In this document: piece after piece, positions 1 to 13,200 of the stretch
Position numbering within the stretch: the first letter of the stretch is position 1
Layout: every line of letters begins with the position of its first letter
Source: Petrosia ficiformis
Taxonomy: Eukaryota; Porifera; Demospongiae; Haplosclerida; Petrosiidae
Direction of reading: 5' to 3'
DNA: 64,000 nt
NCBI GenBank assembly: GCA_947044365.1
Contig: OX345647.1
Span: 165,001-229,000, forward strand
Position numbers and translations under genes: made by a program
The notes under the pieces: generated by a model
The model's database searches: none
What the model was told of the DNA's origin: nothing
What the model saw: only the letters and a program-made list of their open reading frames with translations

Positions 1-9
1 GGGACTCAC

Positions 10-1184
10 CTCAGTTTGTACCATGAAGCATCGGCGATACCTCATTGACTGAACAAAGTTATAAATATCAACTGTCTCTACATCCTTGATCCGTTTCATT
101 TGACTTTGGATTGTGACAAATGTGCCAGTACGACCCACACCAGCACTGAAAATGGATTGATGAGAGGATAAATGAATAAATGAACAGTTACACATACAAG
201 CAATATGTTCCTACCTGCAATGTATAACCATTGGGCCAGCATTAACAGGATTTCCAGCATCAACTTTATGTATGAACCTCAGCAGAGGTGTTGGATGTTC
301 AGGAACACCAAAATCAGGCCAAGAAGTGAAATGATACTGTTTAACAATCCTCTCATCACCTGATTTGTCTTTTTGGAGGGAGAATGTACGTATTGTATGA
401 TCAGACAGCTTTAGTTCTTCTTGCAGATGTACTCGGATAAGACCATACACTTGTACACGTTTATCTGATGCAGGCCAGTACATATGACATTTCACCTGCA
501 AGTGGAGGAGATGAGTAGTAATGTTTTATTAAAGGAATTCAAATCATACCCTTCCTTTTTCTTCTAGATTAGTCAACATGACAATAGTTGCAGTGCCGTG
601 TTCCCAAATCATACGCCAAAAGTCTGGAATGGAATGTGGTACAGGTCCTTGCGAAGCAATGAAGGCATTGGGTGATTTATACCCCTATGTATATAAATAG
701 ACACACAAAGTAAACGTTTAACAGACACTCAAGTTAGGTTTGACTAACAGATACAAAAATACAATACTCACATCAATAAAGTTAGCATTGATATAATCAG
801 ATCCTGGTGTGTTAGGAATTTCTTCTAACCTGACCCGAGAATGATCATCTATAATGAGAGACAAAAACACAATTGATATCCAATAAATGACACCAATTAT
901 ATAAATGAAAGTACATATGTAAATCGTCACAAGATTACAATATTTTGAAAGTTGAATTTCATTGTTTTTACATACTATGATGAGAAATAGATATTAGTCT
1001 ATTATAACAAGTCGGCATATCAGAAATGAATGATAGAATAGATGACAATGTTGAATGAAATGATTTCATATTATTGTAATAAGTACTGACATGCAGTAAT
1101 ATTGGCATATCTATTCTTAACAGCATTATCAGGATGATGAGTAGCTTCTGTTGTAGGGGCATGTCTGGGTTCAACAGTCTGAGA

Positions 1185-1222
<38 letters not shown>

Positions 1223-4200
1223 ACTCAATAATGGTAGAATGAATGGTTTGAGCTCATACTGGATACTCCACAGAAAATATATAATCATCGTTAGAGTGCA
1301 TGTTAGCAACATGATCAGGGAATTCATTAATATGAATGGGTTCACGAGAATTTGCTAGAAGAAAATAAATAATTATATAAATGGTATATAGTGATATAAA
1401 TGAAATCAGAGGTTGATTAAGTGAATAGACAATGCTCACAAGGATCAATCCATTTTACATCTTCAATATCTGTAATAATATAATAATAATAATAATAATA
1501 ATTAATAATAATAATATATACTTACCATTAACTGGAGGATTGACAAGAACTATACCACCTCCATTAATTGAATCTGGTTCATTAGCACGTTTTTTCTTGT
1601 TTATAAGCGAATAGAACTCAGTCCTAGATAGATAGATAGATAGAGAGATAGATATTACATAAATAGATGGATGGATATTGTAAATAGACATATAGATAGA
1701 TAGATGACTGTTTGCAAAGTATTCAATGACAAAGAACGACATACTTGTATCGTCTATACAGGAAGAACAGAATGACTCCTACAATAACACCAACAATAAT
1801 TAGGAAAATGAGTACCATAAAGAATGCAAGTGCTCCAACACTATAACCCAGTGCTATAAGAAAAATAATTTCAATACAAATATACTAATAAATAGAAATT
1901 AACTTACGAGCTTCATCAGTTTCAATTTGAAGTAACTTCGCATAACGTATAATTGGTTCCTGAAGTAAATACATACATAGATAATAAATAGGTCATAAAT
2001 GAATAGATAGATACATAGACACATAGATAAATAGATAGACAGATAGATAGATAGATAAATAGGTGGGAAATGAGACTTCTCTTACCCCTTCAACACCAGA
2101 GTCCAAATATACAATAACAAATAAACAATATGAGGTTTCTGCCTCAAGATCTCTGTTAGTATATGTTTCTTGAACACCATTTCTCACAGCTTCTGTTTCA
2201 CCACCACCACCAACATCAAACTCATCAGGGACAAGTGAAGAATTGTCCCAACCAGCTGAAATGTAATAATTTCTACCATTACGAGAGGGCTGAGGATCTG
2301 GGTAGAGTTCTCCAAGATCAGCACCAGTAGCAGGATTATCTTCAGCCACAACAACGCCATAAAACCTATAGTGAATAAACAAAACAAAAAAAAAACAGAT
2401 ATCGTAAATCACATGAACCAGCAAACAGATAAACAGATAGAGTATTAGAGATAGATAAATAATTAAACAACAATGACAAAGAGACAGACAGGTTTGAACT
2501 TACAAAACATTTTCACCAAATAAACTGGGTGAAGGCAGACTAACTCTGATATCAAATGCACCAACATTAAGAGCAGAGGTAGAAGGGACAACACCACGTG
2601 CAGTTGTATTGATAGTAACAGTTTGTGCTGAAGATCTGTCACCAATTAATCTGAGATTTTCAAATAGAGTGACAGGTTGGACTGTAATTCTGTATGTTAC
2701 ACCAGCAGTAAGATTTTGTATCGTGTGATAAAGACATCTTGATGTTTCAAAACATGTATCACAATAGCTAACATTGTAAAAGGTGATTTCTCCATTGGGG
2801 TTGAGGGGTAGATCCCACATAACGAATATTGATGAGGCATTTCTTGTTGTAGCTGTCAGATTAGTGACTTCCGTTGATTCTGAGAGAAGAAATAGTTAAT
2901 TTATAAAGAGATGAATAAATTGTAAAACTAAAAATATATATTCCTGTAATTAGATAAATGACATCACAATTATTACTATGATCCATTATACTTACTTATA
3001 GGTTGTGATACAATAGTCTGTGTAACAGGAGGACCGGATAAACTTCTTCCAAACAGTCTATTAAAAGCTACTAAAGTAATGACATATTCAGCATAGGGTA
3101 ATGTATTCATAATAACAAAGGAATTTTGAGAACTACTGAGTTCTATAGTGTCCATGGTCGAGTTAATACGAGAACGATAAGGAAAGATTTGAATAGCATT
3201 ATAGCTGAGTTCAATGTTGAAAGAACCATTACGATCAGAGGGGTTTGTCCATGTAACACTGATCTCATTTACAGTACTATTACGTAAATCTTGATTAGTA
3301 ACTGCCTGAGGACCTGAGAAAAATTATACATCACATGATCTATTTATTACTCAAGTGTAATTCATTACATCACATGATTATTTAGTATAGTGTAATTCAT
3401 TACATCACATAATCAAATAGTACAGGTATTCATTACACATGATCTATTGAAATATGTTCTATAATTATGATCAATTAGTACAGTTCTTATTATGTATTCA
3501 TTACATCACATGATCTATTGAAATATGTTCTATAATTATGATCAATTAGTACAGTTCTTATTATGTATTCATTACATCACATGATCTATTGAAATATTAT
3601 GCAATGACTTTTCACTTTCAGTTCTTATTATGTATTCAATACACAACTCAATTTTTTCCCTAAATCTTCATTACATCACATGATCTGCAGTTTATGCCTC
3701 ACAAACTCACTATCTTCTGTGGTGGTTTGACTAACAGTCATATTAACACCACATCCAGGATTAGTTCTAGCACATATAGTAACTTCGTATGGTGAATTAG
3801 GAGTCAATCCTGTTAAATCTACTGATACATCATTAGCATTATCAAGATCAAAAGTCAATTCCCGGTCACCTATCTCCCCAATAGGGTCTGGACCCGAAAG
3901 AGGAGAATAGAATATCTGAATAGAAGGAATGATCAATAGACATGGAAGTAAGTGGACCATTAGCAATACATGTTCATGTACAGCACACAAAATAATGACT
4001 AGAATCTTCTTCTCACTGTATATCCAATTCGATTTCCATTATCACAAATTGGAGGATCCCATGTTAGTCGTAAAGAAGTAGAACTTGTGTTAACCAACAG
4101 GACATCTCTTGTAGCAGTGGGAGCTGTAATAGACATTAACCACATAGAGTATATATAGATGTATGCGTTTGGTATTATCTTACTTCCTTCTGGTGTTGAG

Positions 4201-7200
4201 AAAGGAACAGCAGCAGATGATGGTCCAAGTCCAGCACTAGTGTTACCACTAACACTGTATGAATAACCAGTGAAAGGAGCTAGAAGAGCAAATATTAATT
4301 AATCACATTGTGAGTTTGTCAGTTGCGTATAAATTATTACAATTATGAGACCCATACCAATGTTTGTTAGAGTAGTACTGGTTTGATTCCCAGGTACTGA
4401 TACATCAAACTGATTTGTAATTCCTGCAGCATCAAGACACTGTTGAAGAGTGTTAGTTTGTCTCTTTCTTCTATTTTGACCAGTAACGTTTATCATTACA
4501 ATATAAATCAGTTCACCATTGGCATCATCAGGTGGAATAGCTTCCCATGTTAGAAGAACTGAAGTTGGTGTTAGTGTGTCTTGTGGTACTGAATTATTTG
4601 GAATCACAGGAGCTATAGCTGGAGCTATGATTATAAAAAAGAAAACAAAATATTAATTACAACTAATAATTGATTAATCACATAGTACATTTAGCTAATT
4701 ACTTACGTGCTGTGAAGGTTGTATTAACAGCAAAGTCACTATAGGGTCCAGGAGCGACAGTAACTGCTCGGACTTGAAAACCATAAGTTATAAACTCTTG
4801 CAAACTTCCTATCTCTTCTTCAAATGTAGTGTTACCCGGAATACTTTGATTCTGAATTGTGTCTTCCATCAAGGTCATAGTATCAGTATCAAACCTGCCA
4901 TACTGGATTTCATAACTGGTTATAATACCAAATGTCATATCGAGAGGTGGAGCATCCCATGTGATAATAATACTGGTTGTAGAGTTAGTTACTGCTTCAA
5001 TGAATACTGGAGAAGCACCGGGAGCTAATGAAGAACAATACATAAATAGAAAAGATAATCATAGTGTGTATTATAATTAAAACATGTACATTATCACATA
5101 CTGTACAATATGTACACTGAATGATCACACAACTGTTTGTACCTCATATATTGTTTGTACATCATTCTGTTATCACTAGTCACTATGTCTATACATTCTT
5201 GTATATAAGTCTACTCCTGCATCTGTTATAAGGGTTTGCATGCCCTAGTCAGTTGTAGTATGAGTTAGTACAGGTTACTGTTTCAAGTGTTCTATTTTTA
5301 ACTATTTAAGCTATTGTTAGATTAGTGTTAGACTGTGTTAGGTTGCTAGAATTTGTTTTAAAAGTTACTATGTTAGGCTCTGCTATATTTGTCAATTTTC
5401 ACAGTTAGTAAGTTGCTAGAAGGTTGCTAGAGATAGACCTTATTTTTTTTTGTCAACTGTCGAATCTTTTATCAACAGTTGAATCTATTATAGTAGTATT
5501 TCAACTGTCAGATCCTATCTCTTAGTCTAGTAGAATACTGAATTACTTGTCAAGTGTTGAGTTAGCGATGGATTGCCAGTCATATTTACAAACCATATAT
5601 GAATATACTAACCATTCTGATCTGTTCTTTGTGTAAGGCTGGTTGTTGGTCCTTCTCCTATAGCTGTTGCGGCACCTATTGATATCTCATATACTGTATA
5701 ATTACCCAGGTTTACCAGAGTGACATTAGTGATATTACCAGTGACACTGATATTTAAGGTATCCATGGAAACTTGATCCACCCCAAGCTGTTCAATAATC
5801 CTGTATCGAATAATGTAAGTGATAATTATACCATTAACATCTTCATCCGGAGGTGGGTTCCATTGTAAATTAATACTGTTCGGTGTGGTATTTGTGACAA
5901 CAAAGTTTTGAGGAGACGAAGCTGGTGCTGTAATATAAAAAAATATGTATGTGTATTACTACATGACAGTATATGATACATGTACATACTACATAGGTAT
6001 GTAAAGAATGTTCAAGATGTGGAGATTGCTCACATGATAATTACTACAGCAGTAAAAGAATTATGTATATCAGGTTAATTACTACAGCAGTAAAAGAATT
6101 ATGTATATCAGGTTTGTATAGTAGTACCAGTATACGGATATGTATATACTACATAGGTATGTAAAGAATTATGTATATCAGGTTTGTATAGTAGTACCAG
6201 TATACGGATATGTATATCAGGTTTGTATAGTAGTACCAGTATACGGATTATTATAATAATAGTGTAGTAAGTAATAGAATATCAGTAATAATATAGTATA
6301 ACTGATAGTATACTAATAGTATATATTATATGAATAATTGAATATACTAATAGAATATTAAATGAATGTCTGATAGTAGCAAGTTTGTATAATTAGTATT
6401 ATATTGGTAGTTAAACTTCAAATAAATATCATACAGTAATAGTATACCAACATACTATCAGATTTGTATTTGTATATTCAGTTGTACATTAGGAATCTCA
6501 TAGTGTATTATCAACTATCAATAGTATACCTGTGGGTTATAGTGTAATTGTATATCGGCTAAAGTATATTAGGTTTGCAAGTATTTAATAATATTGTAAT
6601 TTACAGCTTGAATATAGTAGAAACATTAGTTCATTATGGCTTCAAACAAAAGCTCATTTTCAATACAAGTGTACTTGATTGATAAGAATACCTTCTTCTA
6701 AAGTTCTGATAGTGAATGGATCACTTTGTTCACTATTACCCTCTTCATTGAATGCTAGTACTGTGAAACTATATGTCACTCCAGGATGAAGATTCTCTAT
6801 GAATAATTCCTCTATTGTCCCATTAGTCCTTAGAGTTACTTCAGTACCATCTTGTATGAATGAAGGATTAGTATAGAAAACATAATATCCAGAAATAGGA
6901 GCATTGTTATCATGTGGTTCAGTCCAAAATAGTGTGAGGTTACGAGAGGTCACGTTTGTTACATTAAGATCAACAGGTACATCAGGAACATCTAAAGAAT
7001 ATTATGATAATATTATTTAATTATGAATGTACAGATTCTGATGGTGTAAAGAATATAATCTTTCAAAAGTTTGTCAACATCAGAAGTGAGAAAAATATCA
7101 AATACAGTTAAAATAGCATTCAGTTATTGTATATATAAAGCACTTAGTGATACATTATACACATTTGTATCAACAGAACTTGTAATACAATCATTATATA

Positions 7201-10200
7201 TTCTATTTCATAGGAATAACTTCCAGTTTCAAAATGTAACATCCACCTTGTGTCAACAAATCAAGGTGAGATGACATGTATAACACACACACATATGCAA
7301 ACATGCACATACACACACACATATACACACACACATATACACACACATATGCAGACACAGATAATTATATACACACGTACATGTAGCCAACACACATGTG
7401 CAAACATACATATATAAATACACACAACACACACACTGACATACATACAAATACACACAGATACGCACCTTGTACCAAAACAGTAACAACGTCACTCATT
7501 AAAGACTCATAAAACTCAACAGGACTCGTGGCATTGCAAGAATAATTTCCAGTATTGTTTGGCTGGGCTGATACTATAGTCAGTACACTGAGTCTTGTAC
7601 CCAAATCCTCTTCAAATGTATCAATAATTATTTCATCACTAAACATGTCGTCAGAGTTCAAGACACTGTCATTATGTGTCCATGTAATGTCTGGAATGGG
7701 GACACCTATTACTGTACAGTTCAATTCAATATCTTCAGTATCAATAGACACATTAACACTTTCTGGTCCCATAATGATCATTGGACCAACTGTGTGAGAG
7801 AAATATACACAAAGTAAATACATAGATTGATGGAAAGAAAAGATGGATATTTGGACAGATAGATGATAGAACAACCAGTTATTTATAGAATAACAGATCA
7901 AAGACTGACCATTAACTACAGCATTATCAGTCTCATTACCAGCTCTATTAGACACTTCACATTCATATTCTCCTCCAGTATATATACTACTAGTAAATGT
8001 ATACTGTGTTTCATTAGATACATTATATCCAGTTCTCAAATATGTCCATTGAAACTGATTAAATGGACCCCCACGTGCACTACATGTTAGAATAACAATA
8101 GATCCGTTGAATGAGTTGTTTATTGAAGGATTTACTATCACACTACCCTCAGGAGATACTGAGTAAAGAGAGATACAAATATGATTATGTAATGGATATA
8201 CCCACAATAAAACATACCAGTTATCACAGCAGAATTAGATGTGTCATTTGCTTCAATCACTGTTGTGTTCACTACACAACGATATCTACCATATTGCTCA
8301 TAATCAATATAATCAAACACTAGTGTGGTGTCTGTCTCTCCATCTATTGGTTCAAATTCTCCTGATGTCCTGTTCATCATCTCCCACTGGTATTCAGGAG
8401 CAGGGAAGGAGTCAGCAATACAAGTCAGTGCGACAGTTAAGTTAGCTCGAGTCTCTATATTCATTGGTTGTTGAGTTATCACAGGTCTGACATAAAGAGT
8501 AGTGTCATTACGTCCCAAGCCTGCTTCATTAATAACAACACACTCATATGTTCCACCATCAAGAGTAGCATTAATAGACTCAATGAATAGTATGGTTCCA
8601 TTTTCTAATATTATATCTGAAAGATTACTGATAATATCACTAACATCAACAGGTGTAGTACTTAAGAGAGGCTGAATATATGATTCAAATATCACATCTA
8701 GTTCATCACTTCTAACCCATATGAATGTGTTATTAGGACCTCCTAGAGCTGAACATGTGAATGTTACATTACTACCATTATCAACAGTCATCATTGAAGG
8801 TTCAATTGTTACACTGTTATTAGGAGACACTATAAATGAAGAGAGAAGTATAATTAATACACTATATCATATGTGTTACTTACCAGTAATGACAGCTTCT
8901 TCTGATGTGATATTTTCATTAATAGTTGGTGTAGTCACTTCACAACGATATGTACCATAGTCATCATAATCTATAGGATCAAACACTAGTGTGGTGTTTG
9001 TCTCTCCATCTATTGGTTCAAACTCTCCTGATGTCCTGTTCATCATCTCCCACTGGTATTCAGGAGCAGGGAAGGAGTCAGCAAAACAAGTCAGTGTGAC
9101 AATGTCTCCATTCTGTACATACTCATTCTCAGGGTCCTGTAATATCTCGGGAGATACATAGAGGGTCACACTAGCACTATCAAACCCTGCATCATTAAAA
9201 GCTACACAAGTATAACTCCCTCCATCAGATCCATTGATCATATTAATTGTTAATATTGATTCTGTACTGACAACATTTTCCAGAGAATATGGTAGATTAG
9301 AAGTGTTAATAGAATCATTTATCACCCAACGATATGTTGTATTAGGACCTCCTTCAGCAGTACATGTAAACGTTGTATTTCTGTTTCGAGACACAGTACG
9401 ATTAGAAGGGCTGACTTCAATACTTCCAAGGGGAGACACTATAAAGTTAATGAATACAGTAATGACATGATACAATAGAAAGGTGTAATCGATAACTCAC
9501 CAGTAACTATCACTTCATTAGAAGTGACAGTAATATTAATAATTGATGTAGTGACATTACAACGATATGTACCATAGTCATCATAATCAATATAATCAAA
9601 CACTAGTGTGGTGTCTGTCTCTCCATCTATTGGTTCAAATTCTCCTGATGTCCTGTTCATCATCTCCCACTGGTATTCAGGAGCAGGGAAGGAGTCAGCA
9701 ATACAAGTCAGTGCGACAGTTAAGTTAGCTCGAGTCTCTATATTCATTGGTTGTTGAGTTATCACAGGTCTGACATAAAGAGTAGTGTCATTACGTCCCA
9801 AGCCTGCTTCATTAATAACAACACACTCATATGTTCCACCATCAAGAGTAGCATTAATAGACTCAATGAATAGTATGGTTCCATTTTCTAATATTATATC
9901 TGAAAGATTACTGATAATATCACTAACATCAACAGGTGTAGTACTTAAGAGAGGCTGAATATATGATTCAAATATCACATCTAGTTCATCACTTCTAACC
10001 CATATGAATGTGTTATTAGGACCTCCTAGAGCTGAACATGTGAATGTTACATTACTACCATTATCAACAGGCATCATTGAAGGTTCAATTGTTACACTGT
10101 TATTAGGAGACACTATAAATGAAGAGAGAAGTATAATTAATACACTATATCATATGTGTTACTTACCAGTAATGACAGCTTCTTCTGATGTGATATTTTC

Positions 10201-13200
10201 ATTAATAGTTGGTGTAGTTACTTCACAACGATATGTACCATAGTCATCATAATCTATAGGATCAATCACTAGTGTGGTGTTTGTCTCTCCATCTATGGGT
10301 TCAAACTCTCCTGATGTCCTGTTCATCATCTCCCACTGGTATTCAGGAGCAGGGAAGGAGTCGGCATTACAACTCAGTGTGACAGTGTCTCCATTCTGTA
10401 CATACTCATTCTCAGGGTCCTGTGATATCTCGGGAGATACATAGAGGGTCACACTAGCATTATCAGACCCAGCATCGTTAATGGCTATGCATGTATACAC
10501 ACCCCCTGATGATCCAATAACCTCGTCAAGTGATAGTATTGTAGTATTGCTGACAACAGTACTTAAATCATCCACTGATTCAACAGTTACCAGAGAAGAG
10601 AGAGTCAATTCACCTTCAATCCAACGATGTTGATTATAGGGACCACCTTCAGATGTACAATTAAACATAACCGAACCATTGTATGAGGCTATCTGAGTTA
10701 ATGGATCTACCTCAATACTTCCAAGTGGACTGACTAATAGAGAAAGTAGAGAACAAAATAATCACATATGATTATAAATGTACCAAAACAACACTGAATA
10801 CATAAATGACAAACATAATAACAATTTCAGTATACAAGCAAGTGTAATATGTTATTGTTGATTACTACACTAACTCTTAACACTAGTACATAAGTCAACA
10901 AACCATGGTTATCACAACCATACTATACTAATTAACACGATTGTAATTATTGGCAGATGGTAATATGCTACATATTCAGAAAATTACACAACATCTCACC
11001 AGTTATAGTAACATTATCAGAAGTAATAGTTGAATTGATTAATGACACATTCGCAACACAACGATATGTACCATAGTCATCATAATCTATATAATCAAAC
11101 ACTAGTGTGGTGTCTGTCTCTCCATCTATGGGTTCAAACTCTCCTGATGTCCTGTTCATCATCTCCCACTGGTATTCCGGAGCAGGGAAGGAGTCAGCAA
11201 TACAAGTCAGTATGACAATGTTATCTACTTCAGTCTCTACATCCATTGGTTGTTCAGTTATCACAGGTCTGACGTAAAGAGTAGTGTCATTACGTCCCAA
11301 GCCTGCTTCATTAATAACAACACACTCATATGATCCACCATTAAGAGTAGCATTAATGGACTCAATGACTAGTGTGGTTGTTCCATTTTCTAATATTATA
11401 TCTGAAAGTTCACTGATAATATCACTAACATCAACAGGTGTAGTATTTAAGAGAGGCTGAATATCTGATTCAAATATCTCATCTAGTTCATCACTTCTAA
11501 CCCATATGAATGTGTTATTAGGACCTCCTAGAGCTGAACATGTGAATGTTACATTACTACCATTATCAACAGTCATCATTGAAGGTTCAATTGTTACACT
11601 GTTATTAGGAGACACTATAAATGAAGAGAGAAGTATAATTAATACACTATATCATATGTGTTACTTACCAGTAATGACAGCTTCTTCTGATGTGATATCC
11701 TCATTAATAATTGATGTAGTGACATTACAACGATATGTACCATAGTCATCATAATCTATAGGATCAAACACTAGTGTGGTGTTTGTCTCTCCATCTATGG
11801 GTTCAAACTCTCCTGATGTCCTGTTCATCATCTCCCACTGGTATTCCGGAGCAGGGAAGGAGTCAGCAATACAAGTCAGTATGACAATGTTATCTACTTT
11901 AGTCTCTACATCCATTGGTTGTTCAGTTATCACAGGTCTGACGTAAAGAGTAGTGTCATTACGTCCCAAGCCTGCTTCATTAATAACAACACACTCATAT
12001 GATCCACCATTAAGAGTAGCATTAATGGACTCAATGACTAGTGTGGTTGTTCCATTTTCTAATATTATATCTGAAAGTTCACTGATAATATCACTAACAT
12101 CAACAGGTGTAGTATTTAAGAGAGGCTGAATATCTGATTCAAATATCTCATCTAGTTCATCACTTCTAACCCATATGAATGTGTTATTAGGACCTCCTAG
12201 AGCTGAACATGTGAATGTTACATTACTACCATTATCAACAGGCATCATTGAAGGTTCAATTGTTACACTGTTATTAGGAGACACTATAAATGAAGAGAGA
12301 AGTATAATTAATACACTATATCATATGTGTTACTTACCAGTAATGACAGCTTCTTCTGATGTGATATCCTCATTAATAATTGATGTAGTGACATTACAAC
12401 GATATGTACCATAGTCCTCATAATCAATATAATCAAACACTAGTGTGGTGTTTGTCTCTCCATCTATTGGTTCAAACTCTCCTGATGTCCTGTTCATCAT
12501 CTCCCACTGGTATTCAGGAGCAGGGAAGGAGTCAGCAATACAAGTCAGTGTGACAGCGTCTCCATCCTGTACATATGCATTTTCAGGGTCTTCTATTATC
12601 TCAAGAGATACATAGAGAGTCACAGCAGCATTATCAAATCCAGCTTCATTGATGGCTACACATATGTAGTCTCCCCCATCACTTCCATTTATTATAGTGA
12701 TAGTAATGTATCTATCAAGTGCTACCACTACAAAATTTACTTGCAAATTATTGATAACGTTGTCCACATCAACTACTCGGGATATTAAAGAGTTGATATA
12801 TTCATTCAGGGTATTGAAACCAAGATAACTGTCCTGTCCTTTCACCCACAAATATGTATTGTCAGGACCCCCTTCGGCAGAACAATTGAAAGAAACAGTA
12901 TCACTTATATTAGCTGTTTCTGTAGATGGCTGAACTGATATGTTTCCTTCAGGAGAAACTGCATTTAGAAAAGATATGGGATATATAAATAAAAAATAAC
13001 AAGTACGGTCTTAATGCTAATCTACAATGTTAGCTCTAAGTATATTGACATTTTAACACAAATAAAAATAAACAAAAAATAAAAGTGTCATGTTATTTTA
13101 TGTCACACATTCCTCTCATATACTATACTTATATGTATTCACACATAAATACGTGCACATATAATATTGAAAGTATCAGGACACAACAGAAGACTACAAA

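Noticed and set aside
10004..12414. Repeated plus-strand 79-codon frames over the Ig exons
   Set aside because: Antisense shadows of the duplicated Ig exons of gene A, copied along with them.
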